A stretch of DNA of 64,000 nucleotides from Schistosoma haematobium (GCF_000699445.3 NC_067196.1:44235806-44299805); one strand, 5' to 3'. Counted from the stretch's first letter, positions 14,205 to 26,345 are shown. The notes: generated from the sequence alone by a model not told the origin. Program-made: numbers and translations.

Positions 14205-14876
14205 GTACGTTCTGCTTATTGTTTCCTTGTTGTTGGGATAAAAGAAAAAGAGTAGGGTAACAAATTTAGTCGAGATTGTTTTGAAATGTGTAACAAATTA
14301 CATTGATATCCCTATTTTGTGATAGTTTAGTTATCCTTCTCTATATAGTTGTTATTGTTACATAGAACAAAATATTATTGGTAGCACAATTTGGTTTCAT
14401 TTTTTTCTTTTTTAAAACAAGACAAATATTAAAAATGAAGAATTGATAATTTAGGGATAGATTGAAAAATGCTCAAAGATTAAGGAAGATAGAATAATAA
14501 AAGTTTAATTGTCAGAAGACAAAAAAAAGAACATCAATTTAAAACAATTAGTCCCTTTGATAAATTTCGATCATGCTATGAGAAGACGTAGTTTATCATA
14601 GTTATGTGATATATTTACGCAATACATTTTGAACAATCTGATCCCATATATACTTGTTAAGAACACTTTTATACGAAAATTAAAAGGTCAATTAGACAGA
14701 TTAAAGGTAAACCGTAACAAAGAATAAGAAAGTATACAAAGGCAATATGATAACCATTTTGGATAATAAATCAATATTACTATTATTCATGAAATTATTT
14801 GCTAAACATGTATTATATCAACAAATCATTAAGTTTACATTAAAGAATTTGATAAATAGAGAAAGAAATTGAATTG

Positions 14877-14882
14877 TTTATT
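14877..14882 (-). promoter_or_regulatory. Candidate poly(A) signal of the INSM gene
   Basis: AATAAA on the minus strand, about 167 nt after the stop codon of the zinc-finger gene. This is the first canonical hexamer I see downstream. Its use is inferred. Confidence 0.5.
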
Positions 14883-15048
14883 GAGTAATAATAATAACTC
14901 ATTAAATATTGATTTATGTATTTAGTTTAATGTAATGGCATAAAATAGAATCAAGTATAAACTTGTGATATTCCTAGATTAACTACCGAATAGTTTGATC
15001 TATTAGTCAACTAATTATATTTTATAATATAAATGTATTACTTCATAT

Positions 15049-15738
15049 TTAATGAGTTCCTTCTAGTTTTGACTTGATTCTATTAAAAATATGTGCAACC
15101 ATATGAGTTTCTAATTCATCACGAGTTGATAATAAAGTATTACAATAATTACATTGTAATGAAATTTGTTGATTCATTAATGCTTCTTTAATATTACATA
15201 TACTAGTTGAATTATTGATTGTAGTATGATCATTATTATTATTATCATTAGTTGATAAATTATTGTTTGACAAATTCGAATTGACCTCATTTGATTCAAT
15301 ACAATTTATTGACTTTGATGATTCAATATTGATGATTGTTTTATCAAAGTTCAATGATTTTGTTGTTGTTGTTATATTATCATGAATTTTATCATCATTG
15401 TTAACTGAATTATCAAGTATTGCTTGAACAGTAAAAGTTGGTCTCTTTATCTTATTAGAATGAACCATTAATTGATTCTTTTGGTTATGATGAAATACTA
15501 TTGAATTCAATTTATTCTTTGGTAAATTGTTTAAATGTAAATTTTTATTGAATAATTTTGAATTTGTCATTAGTTTTTTAGAATTATGATTAGAATATTT
15601 TCTTTCAGTAAAATATTTATCATTATTTAATGGTGAAAATAAAGAATGGTCTCTTATAGAGATTTGATCATAATTGATTTCAGATTTTGGTTTATGCCAA
15701 CGTCTATGACTAGCAAGATTAGCTGGACAATTGAATAC
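15049..15738 (-). CDS. INSM1: INSM-like gene, exon 2 (aa 293-521)
   Basis: Begins right after the acceptor, codes for the histidine half of finger 2 (VFNCPANLASHRRWHKPK), then a long Asn/Ser/Thr-rich linker, then finger 3, and ends at TAA 15051-15049. The frame is open without interruption from 15738. The only ATG in the first 56 codons comes at 15570, which is why a simple open-frame search would miss its beginning. Confidence 0.92.
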   Translation of the reverse strand, partial: VFNCPANLASHRRWHKPKSEINYDQISIRDHSLFSPLNNDKYFTERKYSNHNSKKLMTNSKLFNKNLHLNNLPKNKLNSIVFHHNQKNQLMVHSNKIKRPTFTVQAILDNSVNNDDKIHDNITTTTKSLNFDKTIINIESSKSINCIESNEVNSNLSNNNLSTNDNNNNDHTTINNSTSICNIKEALMNQQISLQCNYCNTLLSTRDELETHMVAHIFNRIKSKLEGTH

Positions 15739-18700
15739 CTAAAATAATTAATAAAAGGGGGGAAAGAAAAAAATATATATATGGTCAAATGCTACAGATG
15801 AATTCAATCGATATTATTCAAAATGGTTCATTCTAATATTGAGTAACATAGTTACATTTACTTAAAGTATCTTAATAATGTGCTCAAATGTAAATAAATG
15901 GAAGTTGTAGTCTTTTGTAAGAACTTAGAATATATATAAACACATGATATGTGAAAATTATATTTGAAATAATCTCAGTAAGTAAAATTTAAATAATTCC
16001 AACGTTTCGTTCAGCTAACTTGTTTGGATGTCTTCGGGGTAATAATCAATATCAAAATCATCTTTGATTTCAATCGTTTGAGATTATTTCAAATATGATT
16101 TTCACATATAAGGACTTCTCTATGCTCGGCGCTCAATTTCTGTCAAACTAGTGACGAATATTTGTATAAAATATATAAACACAGCTTAGCGATTAACTAG
16201 TAACCAATATTAGATTTTTATCAGAAGGGGTTTGTGGAGATTTTAGAAATTCCACAGATTGAAATCATGAGTCAGTTGAAGCTAGACTACCATGGAAAAC
16301 CTGGAAGCACTGGACGGCCGTACCGTCCTAGTATCAGACTCCTCAGCAGTGCGCATCCATGATCCCGCATCCCGCCAGATTCGAACCTAGAACATATCAG
16401 TCTCGCGCCAGGCGGTTAACCAACTGGACCACTGAGCCGGTATCCAACGGTGTTAATGTCTAACTTCAACTAATCCACGAAGTTGCGCCACCATATACCA
16501 TTGTCTTCAGTGAGCTGATATCTCACAACAGACCTGGTTGAACTCCACTGGTAACGGCTTCTCACTAGAACTCCAGAAGTATCTCCTGAAGTCAGTCACT
16601 AGTGAGCAGATGATTATTATCAGAAGTGGTTTGTGGAGATTTTAGAAATTTCACAGATTGAAATCATGAGACAATTGAAGCTAGACCACCATGAAAACCC
16701 TGGAAGCACTGGACATTAACACCGTTGAATGCCGGCTCAGTTGTCTAATATTAGGTTTGTCTACTTCTTAATTTTGAACAAATTCCATTAATTAATTCGT
16801 AGTCTGACTATTAGCTTAAGTGATTTGACTTCTCAGTCTTGTTTGATTGTTTAGTGGGGTTGAAGGTATTTAATAGGGAATCCTGACAATAGATTTAAAA
16901 ATCTCGTTGTGATTAATGGGTAAAGTTCTAACTTGTATTAGGATATATCATATCAATGTGAATAGTCATGCATTAGTACTCAAAATAATAAATCATTTGT
17001 AGGAAAGGTAAGTGTTGATTATGGCTGTGCGTTAAAACGATAGTTCTAATCACAAGCTGACATTGCTTAAAGTATTAAGGAATAACAGAAAACAACTAGT
17101 AATTGTTTTGTTTTAATTTAGAACTTATCAAAATTATTCCCACACTTAATTCAGCTAACTTGGTTGAAACCATACTTCAGGTTTCATAGTGAGCATATTA
17201 ACATAAAGTCATTAAGTTTTAATTCAATGATTCTTACTTTCAAGTTTTTGTCAATGAACTGCCTAACGATATCATTATCCATGGCTACTTGTTTCATATC
17301 ATATGATTGCATCTATTTACTTGATAAATTTCATAAGAAACTATGAAAGTTGACTAGAGGTAAAGGATAATATGTCAAGTATTTACAGCACTATTAAAAA
17401 CGTGATTAAAAGAAAGGACCAGTGACACTAAATACTTTAATATAACTTATTAAATGTAAGTCGAATTCAATTTTAATTTGGAATTATACAAATAGTAGTC
17501 TAAATTAATTTCATATATTAGTAGCAATTTACTCCCACTAATATTTAAATAAAACCATTTATAACCATTGGGGCAAATCTAATAATTTCGGTATTTGAAG
17601 AAATTCGTACTATACCATTAGGTCAAGGTATCTACTGTCTATCAAGATATGTGAAGCTATGATATCTAAACTAACATCCAACCAAATATAGATTATTATC
17701 ATGTATATAAAGGGGGGAGTAATGTCACGTACAATTACGGTACAACGAATCAGTTTAAGTGTTTATTACAAAAGTTTATTTTCATTCTAGTCAACTGGAT
17801 AAGTTATCTTTTGTAATATTTATTGATGAAATGTAGTAGTTTTCAACAGATCATAGAAACATGTTAAATTTATGATTGCATAATTGAGTAAAATGTCCTA
17901 AATATATCCGAGATTATGTGGTATTTTCTTATAATAGTTAGGGTGCATTGCACTTTACTGAAATAAAACTTGAATTCATTCATTGTAACCAATGGAAACC
18001 TTTAAGTTTGGTTTTGTTACTTATTGAAGCTTAGAAGTATCGCTTATCTGTTATTTTGAGAAGGATGAATATAATTCTTTACAGATTCAAAACTTCGATA
18101 GGTAATATCAAATGAAGCACATATAAGTCAATCTATAGGCCAAAATTAGGTTGAGCGTTCGCACGTGAGACTGAAGGCTCTGGGTTCGAATCCGCGAGCG
18201 GGATCGTGGGTGCGTACTACTGAGGAGTCCCACAATAGGACGAAACGACCGTCCAGTGCTTTCAGGTTTTTAATGGTAGTCTAACATCAGTTGGTTTATG
18301 ATCTCAATCAATAACTTAGTCATCTCCACAACACTATACCAAAACTAAAAGTTAAAATCAGAGTATAACACAGTTTACTATGTAGTAACTGATTTGCATA
18401 GATTGATGCTAACGCATTCCAATATCATATCAGCATATTTTTTAATCATTTATGGATATAAAATACAAATTTAAAAATAAAATTCATAAACATTAATCTT
18501 ATTCGTTGATTATTCAGTATTATAAGTCATTATACTCAAATATTTGAATAAATATTAGCACCTTATAATGGTATATAAGTTGAGAGAGAAAAACGCTACT
18601 GAGTATTGTCTTTAGATTTTATCCGATTTCTTTTCTATTAAACAGCTGAAAACTTTATACGTTACTCAGGTCAATAGAGTGAAACTAACCTATAACAGAA

Positions 18701-21700
18701 TAAAGGAAAGTGTAATTTTATTTAAGCATCAGTTATCTGGGAATTATTATTCGCGTGTTCACAATTTAGCTTTCATCTACTGAATAATATGGAAATATAT
18801 TAAAACACATAAAAATTACAAAAAATAATGAAAGCCAAACGTGGTTGTAATATTGTTTATTAATATGTGGTAATTTAATGCAAACATCTGGGTCCTAAAG
18901 AATGATACTCATCAGCTAAAAAACAAAACACAACAGCATTGCCTCTGATTTACTATTTAAAGGATACATGTTTGAATTTTATCAGGAGTATCAGTCCCCT
19001 TAGGACCTGCCTAATATATAAAATAGGTTTAGGGCTACATGCTGATGATTTTCAAATAAGATGTATTATGATGTCAGATCACGGAAATCAATGATCAAAT
19101 TACCACGTAGTCAATAGAGTTTGCGGTCAGTACTATAAACTAGAGAACATTCCATTATGAAATATGAAGTGATTAATTATTATTAGACAGATAGCAGAAA
19201 TTATCACATTTCGTTATGTTCTATTCATCATTTTGTGTGTATGGACGTGTATACACAAGTGGAAGTAACCAAACAATAAATTAAGGGTTTAAGAAATGTG
19301 TAATGAAACGATTATTCATCTTACATTAATAATTGTCCTCCTTCATAACAGAATATTTAAATGAAACAACTCATAAAATTGATCTTAAAAAGTCTTTTGA
19401 ATTTTAATTCTAAGATTGTGAAAAGGTCTGTTTGATAATAGTTTATTATTCATTTCGTATAATATACTCTTCTTTTCCTTTTTAAATCAATATTCATCAC
19501 TATTTATTGATTTAGTTTCCCATATAATATGCTCTGATAAGTAAATATACTACTTATATTAAAGTGTGTATTGTTCAGTTACATAATACATTTCAAAGAT
19601 TTTAATTATGAATGGATTACGAAAGTATTGTATGTTTTCTTTTTAAATGTCAAATCATTCTAGAAGTTATCATGAAAGCACTAACATTTTAATCATCAAT
19701 TGAAATGTAAGAACAGAAAAGTACTGACACTTGAAACTCAGTCCCAGGAGTTTTAGTGTTTACAAACTTGAAAAAAAACAACTTATTCTATTGACAATTT
19801 CAAATTCATATAATGTATTTTTACCATTATTTTGGGTTCATGATTGATGGGGACTGATTGGAAAAATTCTAAGTTCATATTAACTTTATTTCAGCATGAT
19901 GGGAATTTGTAGATAATACACTAATGTACTTTTGTCCAAACATTAACGCATTCGTTTTAATATTTTTCAGAAACTTTGAATCTAGTTTTCGTTACTGATA
20001 GTACATAATTAGCAACCTTGACTAAATATAAACTTTTAAAAAGTAAATATATGGTGTAGTGTTCTAAATTATTGTTATTATTATCATTATTATTAAAACG
20101 TTAGACTATATAATATGTAATAGTCATCATCATACAGTAATTTCTACAAAAACACTTTCATTATATTCTACATTCAGCTTACAAACATAAGTTCACTGAT
20201 ATTAGGAAGTAAATTGTACTCGGAGGCTTCAATATTAGTGGTGAGTGTTTATTGAATGGTAACTTATACATCTGAAAATCAGTGAAAATTGGAAGGCCTC
20301 AAGCCAGTGTTTCTAATTTTCTTATTTTGTATAAGTGATTGACTGGGTAATCTTAAAGTATACGTAAATATACTAAGTAATGATAAAATTACAGGGAGGC
20401 TTGGATCTCTTGATTAGGTGGATAAGTAGTGAGTCATTAAAATTTGATGCGACTGAAAAGTGTTATGAAAGAAATCGGTCATGACGATGGTGATTATTCT
20501 GATTATTATTTGCATAATTAAATGATTTTATTCAAGATTGAGTGACTTGATATCATATGTTAATCGATCAACAGAGAGTCATAGATTTGGGTTACACACT
20601 AGGAAACTTTTGTTATCAATATTTACGTGATTGATGCTCTTTGAGGAGATAAATACTTGACCAAACCAGTAATAATACATCTATTCAGGGATGTAATTTC
20701 CACAATGTACGTATTATAGTCACATATACTTACACGTTTTCCTAATAAGTACTAAATATATTTTCCGTTTGATTAGGTAATGGGTAGGTACAACTACCTA
20801 CTGTCATCATATTACAGAGTAAATATCTACTATATCTTGGTTTTATTTTAAATACTATCTATTAACTAAGTACAGTGATAGGTATTCAATTTTCAACTAC
20901 ACCTATGTATGTTGGTAAGGATAATGTATAATACTATTAGCCGACTTTTTAAACTGATATAGGTCAAGTGAGAAATAAATCTTGTACGTAATGAATAAGT
21001 CAAGTGTATGCTATTTACGAATAGATCATTTAAAATATGAGCATTCACTGAAAGTTGTTTTTATGAGTAATGCTATTGTTGTGTTAAAATAGAATAAATT
21101 AAATTAAATGACACTTCATTAATTGTTTTTTTTTCTTTTACCTTATCACATTCAGGACAACGATAATCAGTATGCAATATTAATGGACAACGATGATTAG
21201 CTAATTTGAGTGCATTTTCAAAATATTGATTACAAAGTCGACAAATATATGGTCCTAAATTATTTGGTAATTTAGCTAAACGTTTTAAGATTTTTTGTAC
21301 GGTTAAATGTTTAGGAATATTAGTTTTTATGTCTATTGAATCTACTGATAGAGATGGTGATGATGAATTTGATGATGTTGGTGTTGTATTTGTTGAACTT
21401 GTCATTGGAGACGTGGATAATTTATTCGATAAAGATATGACAGATGATGATTGAACTTTCTTGAAAATTCTTTCATTCATTCCTGAAATCAATAATTGTG
21501 AATGTGAATTAACAGATGGATAATGTTGTGTTTTAAAGTAATCACAATTGGATAAAGGAAAAGATGATAATGTTTGGGAGTAATCTTTAATAAAATCATT
21601 TGATTTGTACTGTGAATTATTTGCTGTCAAACAAAAGTCATTAAAACAAGGATATTTAGAAGTAGAATTTATGAGATTACTTGTTGATGAATATGGTTTT

Positions 21701-22017
21701 AATTTTAAATTTTTATATGAACTGATTACTGGTGATTTAAAAGTACATACAGTATTTGGTTCCACATTTGTTATAATTTGATGATCTTGCAGTGAATCAT
21801 AATTCATAAATTCAACGATATTATTGCCAATGTTGCTATTACAACTAGTATTGCTATTTATAGAAGATGTAGTATTATGCAATTTGTTCATGACATGTCG
21901 AGTATATCCATCTAATAACTGTTTATATGTATTGAAAAAATTAATAATTTTCGTTTGCGTTTCCAAGTTGTGATTGACATTACCATAATTAGATTTCAAA
22001 GTGGGTTTAAATGACAT
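15049..22017 (-). CDS. INSM1: INSM1/nerfin-1/EGL-46 family zinc-finger transcription factor (2 exons, 521 aa)
   Basis: Spliced gene: exon 1 is 22017-21142, exon 2 is 15738-15049, joined in phase 0 to give 521 residues. The N-terminal half is Ser/Asn/Thr-rich. Finger 1 is CX2CX12HXC (C259, C262, H275, C277). Finger 2 is CX2CX12HX3H (C287, C290, H303, H307) and carries VFNCPANLASHRRWHKP, the diagnostic INSM-family signature. Finger 3 is C488, C491, H504, H508. Family members (vertebrate INSM1, fly nerfin-1, worm EGL-46) are nuclear repressors that drive exit from proliferation in neuronal and endocrine lineages; a similar role here is inference. The start is the first ATG after an in-frame stop at 22038-22036. 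No SNAG-like N-terminus is visible, so an upstream exon remains possible. Confidence 0.92.
15947..16109. mobile_element. 163-bp element with ~31-bp terminal inverted repeats
   Basis: The 31 bases at 15947-15977 match the reverse complement of 16079-16109 with one mismatch by eye. The interior contains, on the minus strand, AGCTGAACGAAACGTTGG, a motif also seen in degenerate form near the Penelope-like remnants. A MITE-like or snap-back retroelement derivative is possible. I see no convincing target-site duplication. Confidence 0.65.
16218..16616 (-). mobile_element. Hammerhead SINE, full ~400-bp unit
   Basis: Complete monomer from the 3' end (left, TTATCAGAAGGGG) to the upstream boundary near AGTCAGTCACTAGTGAGC at the right. 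The tRNA-like head lies at about 16440-16370. Ribozyme: CTGAGGAG is kept and stem II survives with a wobble, but GAAA is GGTA, so catalysis is lost. It lies inside the INSM intron on the same strand as the gene. Confidence 0.88.
16617..16746 (-). mobile_element. Second partial SINE unit with inverted end
   Basis: Starts with the same TTATCAGAAG boundary exactly one unit (399 bp) after the first, continues in the same orientation to about 16713, then switches strand: 16714-16746 is the family's head region (ACACCGTTGAATGCCGGCTC) in plus orientation. Together with the preceding unit it forms a dimer with a fold-back end. Confidence 0.8.
18141..18334 (+). mobile_element. Hammerhead SINE copy in the INSM intron
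   Basis: Plus-strand copy with box-B-like GGGTTCGAATCC, the ribozyme and the 3' tail up to CTCCACAACAC. The upstream half of the unit and box A are missing. It is antisense to the host gene. Confidence 0.88.
18214..18259 (+). ncRNA. Near-intact type I hammerhead ribozyme
   Basis: The core CTGAGGA (18220-18226), stem II GTCC/GGAC, GAAA (18242-18245) and cleavage triplet GTC (18251-18253) are all present. Stem I pairs GTACTA with CAGTGC, with one A-C mismatch at the closing position and one wobble. Stem III is the minimal two-pair type. Activity is possible but likely reduced. Confidence 0.65.
21142..22017 (-). CDS. INSM1: INSM-like gene, exon 1 (aa 1-292)
   Basis: Starts at ATG 22017 and ends at AAG, followed by the donor GTAAAAG at 21141. 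It codes for the disordered N-terminal region (Ser/Thr-rich cluster at about residues 201-228), the whole of finger 1 and the two cysteines of finger 2. The open frame runs on past the donor for about 22 codons, but that extension is intronic: splicing at 21142 restores the conserved CDKVFNCPANL across the junction. Confidence 0.92.
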
Positions 22018-24739
22018 TGGAAAACAAGCTTCAATTTAATTTAACTAAGATTAGTCTTAATAAGAAGTATAGTTCTGTCAAATACTAAATGTATCTAGGT
22101 AATTCTTGAGGGCTGAAATAAAATTTAAATCATAAAACATTATCTTGTGAATGACTATAGTGAAAATGATCGGGATAGGACGGTAGAGAAGATGCTAAAG
22201 AGGGGTTTGTAAAATGCGTAGTAACAAGAGGCTATCTAGTATATAATAATGACTTAATGTTCTAATATTTCTAATTGAAGAGATTCCTGTTTATGTTAAT
22301 CCGTCAAAATTCTATTTAACTTTTCAAAAAATAAACCAATTGGAATTTCCGTGACTGAATGATACGTAAACTATGAGATGGAAAGGGAAAAATCATTTCT
22401 CCAATGACTATAAACCTCAGGAGTGAAAAATTGTTTGTAATGGGTTGAAAAGCAGGACAGTTAGTAGTTTATTTTAAAAAAAATTTTATCTTAGCGAAAT
22501 AATGTAAGTCATAAATATTGTATGTATATGCTTGTCTAATCTTTCATTTTATCAATCCAACATTGACCTGTATATAAGTGTGTCTGTAAAGTGTTCTTCA
22601 ATGTTTTACCAACAAAGGAATTGGATAGAAATCTTAGTTAGCTAACTGATTAACTATTTTTAGAGAAAGAAACTCTTCGAAAAAAGCAGAAATGAATGGG
22701 AATTTTCAACAGAAAAAAAGACAACTAAGTAGTATGAATAAAATTGCTACAGACATAGGGGGATTTCTTTTTTCTAGTGAGTTGGGTGATTTAATTTTCC
22801 GTTTAAACAATGCCAGCAATATTTTTGACGTTTTATACAATAAAATCCTTATATTTTTATCAGTATTCTCTACAGATTAAGATTAACATTTAAGGACTAG
22901 ATAGACATGAGATCGGTCATAGAAGAACATGAAAGCGTCACGATTTAATCGTCTAGCCCAGAAAGTGTAATTCCATTAAAATCCTCTCTGTAAGCTACAA
23001 ATCTTCTCCACTATATAAGCCTGGAATATTAGTGTTATGGGAATGTAGGAATACATAGAATAATTATATAGTAATAAACAGTGATATAATTATGAGAAGG
23101 TGGAGAAGATTCTATCTGAAGTTTGTGCTGATGATGTCGTTCAGAAGAACGATGAAAGCTCCACGACCAAACCATCCAGCTCAGAGAACAAAACTCCACC
23201 AAAAAAAAAAGTGATATAATTAGTATATTACATAACATGAAATTACAAGAACCGAAAGTTTACGTTAAGGCATACAAAAGTGAAAGGACGCTACCATTTA
23301 AATGCGATATCATACCAAGTGATTTTTTATACACCTAAATTGAATTAATTTTTATTAATTCCAAGTGTTACCCAGTCTACATGAGTTGTGTGAAAACTTC
23401 AAAAGACTAAATGAAGCTTACGTATAACTGCAAACGGTTGAGACATGTACAACATGAACTTCAAAACGTCCCAAATTCTTTCTTCTACTAATCTGGTAAA
23501 TATCTACTCTTGAGAAACATTGTAGTTCTTTGATTACGGCGTGGGGATTCTTCATAATAAAATTGTAATCACTCCTAATTTTCAAAGCTGTGTAAAAGTT
23601 GGTGTTTTTAGTTATGTGGATACTAAGCTGAGGATCTTAGCACATTTGATCTTTAGAACTTAACTATATTACTACTCACTACAGTGGTTTTTGAGGAATT
23701 CACTGATTTGAATATATATTCCTGTCAAAAGCTATATTCTTTTGTCATCTGAATTTTTAGTGGTTTTGTCACACTACTTATTTAGTGTACAAGTAGTTCA
23801 ACTGAATGAATGGAATTATCTATGGTTAATTTAAACAGTTAACATATTTGCGCATATAGCTTATTAAATACACATTTATCATTTAAATAAACTGTGTAAT
23901 CAGAATGACAAACATGTGGTGATTTTTCGCCTAGAAATATATTCCTCTCAGGAGAATAGAGTAAGATGGGTCATTTTTTAATAATCGTAGTTTTTAACTT
24001 CAAATAATTTTGTTTGTGAATTCATTTTACTGAACAGTGATTATCTACTGATAAAATTTTTAGTCATCTCATAAATATTGATCACTACAGGAGAATCGCA
24101 ATTCCAAGTGAATATTCTGGAAATTTTAATTGATTTGAAAGAAATTAACAGATTTCCTACTACCCATTCCCTTAAAATTGGATATAAGTTCACACGCATT
24201 TATATATTTTTGTTCATCTATAGTTTACAACGTCTGATTTGTCTTCCTCCTTAGTGGCTTTACAGGAGTTTCCTTATCTAGGTAAGGAATGTTCGACTTC
24301 GAATACATCTAATATCATTTTACTTCAGTATGATATGCAACAGTCTGTTCTCACCTAAAAAATATTATCTGGAGTCTTAGATTTTAAACTGTTTGGAATT
24401 TAACATTCATTGATGGTTACAAACTCTTATAATGCAAAAAAATAATAAACACTGGGTAGAAAAGCAGTTTGTGGTGACAGTTAGTTATTGATGTTATGTC
24501 CTGATAAACATAATGAATGGTAACTTTGGGATCCTTTTATCGACCAATACTAAACATATATTTTTATCGTATAATTGTTAAATAACTAAACTGTCCATAT
24601 TCATATTCCTGTTATTATAAACTTTATTTTGACCTATGAACCATTATTATAAGTTTCACCATTTTTGAATTATGCCTTGTCTATTAGTCACTGCCTCCCA
24701 CATTCACAACCACATTTGACCAACTTTTGTACAAATGTT
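22018..24739. other. Upstream of INSM gene; AT-rich intergenic
   Basis: No gene is recognised. It should include the promoter of the minus-strand zinc-finger gene, but I cannot point to a TATA box or transcription start with confidence. The two related repeat copies are listed separately. Confidence 0.5.
22908..23212. repeat. Two diverged copies of an unassigned dispersed repeat
   Basis: About 22908-22985 and 23125-23212 share the pattern AGAAGAACGATGAAAGC, then CACGACC...ATC, AGCTCAGAGAAC...AACTCCA (second copy quoted; the first is more degraded). This suggests two remnants of one repeat, separated by about 140 bp. I cannot assign the family. Confidence 0.5.
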
Positions 24740-24970
24740 ATTTTCTATTTTATGCTACGTTGTGGTCTGTTTGGTTGGTATATAAACTCAGTATGTTTGA
24801 AATATAATGATTCATATTGCAGAGGCTGACATTGGTGTTCTGGACTTAACTGACTGGGCTAGGCAAGAAGCAGGGCCAATCAGGACTATAGGCTACTTGC
24901 ACGTGCTTTACGCGTCCTTAGTCCGATTGATAATTCGCTGCTTCTGACTGACGGCTTTGGGCTATAACAA
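24740..24970 (+). mobile_element. Possible solo LTR remnant
   Basis: A GC-richer block with a TATATAAA motif at 24779-24785 that ends in CTATAACA|ATTGAGC. This resembles the end of the better-defined LTR at 34089-34438 (TTATAACA|ATTGGTGAC). The left boundary is uncertain and no partner LTR or protein is visible. Confidence 0.3.
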
Positions 24971-26028
24971 TTGAGCATTGCAGAATGACTTGATTTATGA
25001 TCCATGCCGACTTATTGATCCTACGAAATTTCTCTGCTAGCCATATAATTTGGATCACATAATAATTTCGCTCATTTATATATCTTGGCATTTAAACAAT
25101 TTTTTAAAATTACATTTAGTATAATTTATGTGATTTAAGGATATTAACCTTATAATCAATATTTCTTCCTTCGTTCATTTTAGTGTCATGTTGTAACACA
25201 ATTTATATATGGCCATATAAGATATAGATATTGTTTAATACAATGGTATCGATCTACAGTTGAAGAATACCTTCATGACTTTATATATTATTGTGTGAAC
25301 TCAGATTGCTAAATACTTTACATACTAGAATGTTTTATGAACGATATCAAGAAATTTTATGTTAACCAATATGTTCAGCAATAATTCCTGAGTATAAGTT
25401 TTCGCTGGACACCAATTCGTCGATTAGACTATCTAGTTAGATGTAAATTACTTCAATAGAAAATCATATTCATGAGAACTAATAATTCTAACTTATTCGT
25501 ATAGTGTTATCTTTTTCTGTGTCATTGAAGACTACTGTTTTATAAAACCATTCAATAACCTTAAGAAATACTTGTCGTAGCAGCTAGTCTTTGTTTTCTA
25601 TTTTAACGTTTATTTCGGAGTTATATGTTCTTAAAACCTAGATATATAAGACTTTTGTAAAATATATTTTTGATCTAACTTTGTCGATGAACTGAACTAT
25701 CAATGAACTTGTCACTCTATATTCATTAGAATCCATTGTCAAGGAAGCTTGAAGTGTATACCGAGGAAATTTGTTTAGTTGGTAGTTATTCTAACAGTCT
25801 TTTAAAGTTTTTTCCTAAGCTTTCCATGAAAAATAAAATCAAAGAAGCCTACTTCTTGAATAATGATTTTTGAAAGGAACTTACAGCCATGAGTAATATT
25901 TATCAGCACTGTTAAGTGAGATGAGAAATATTCGATATCATTGTGAATGTAGGGAAGTAAAAAGATCATCGCTTGATAATGAATATAATTCAGAGAAATC
26001 TATTAAAGTTGGATAGCGGCTAGCTATA
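24971..26028. other. AT-rich intergenic DNA, nothing recognised
   Basis: No open frame of note and no repeat that I can classify. Confidence 0.5.
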
Positions 26029-26345
26029 AAGCTTCGAACGAGAGTTTCGCCCCGCTTACAGCTGAATGTACCTTCATCTCAATTATGATGTTCACACTGG
26101 AACTGTCTGAACCCAGTAGCTTAGGGAATAAAGGGTCGGCCTTTGAAATGGTAAGTACTGGGTTCAGTCCCAAATGTGAACGAAAATACTGCGGTGCATG
26201 CACGTCAAACTAAAGAGTTTAAAATAAGACCAAACACATTTTTCGAGTCCCATTGCTATCCACTTCTAAACTGTTATATAAAGCTATGATTAAATGTCAA
26301 TATTGGGGCAATCCACAAAGTATGGACATATACCGGAAAAGAGTG
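26029..26345 (+). mobile_element. Sm-alpha-type retroposon, copy with ribozyme deleted
   Basis: A tRNA-like head is clear: box-A-like GTAGCTTAGGGAATA at 26116-26130 and box-B-like GGGTTCAGTCC at 26160-26170. Downstream, CGAGTCCCATTGCTATCCAC joins the beginning of the hammerhead region directly to its 3' flank, so the ribozyme's middle is missing. The tail (GGGGCAATCCACAAAGTATG...ATATACC) is collinear with the tail of the second copy at 26866-27045. Confidence 0.8.

Larger units (their letters stand above)
12333..14876. other. AT-rich intergenic DNA downstream of the INSM gene
   Basis: No gene is supported. There is a poly-C tract (C9) at 12820-12828 and the repeats at 13731-13812 and 14171-14203. 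The region lies 3' of the minus-strand zinc-finger gene. Confidence 0.55.
15739..21141 (-). other. INSM-like gene, 5.4-kb phase-0 intron
   Basis: GT donor at 21141-21140 and AG acceptor at 15740-15739 (TAATTATTTTAG). The intron holds a 163-bp inverted-repeat element, a SINE dimer/fold-back at 16.2-16.75 kb and a near-intact SINE ribozyme at 18.2 kb. The remainder (about 16.8-18.1 and 18.4-21.1 kb) is AT-rich with nothing recognised. Confidence 0.9.

Noticed and set aside
18170..18195. GGTTCGAATCC box-B-like sequences as tRNA genes
   Set aside because: Here and in the other copies the sequence cannot fold into a full cloverleaf and is followed by the ribozyme body; these are SINE heads, not functional tRNAs.
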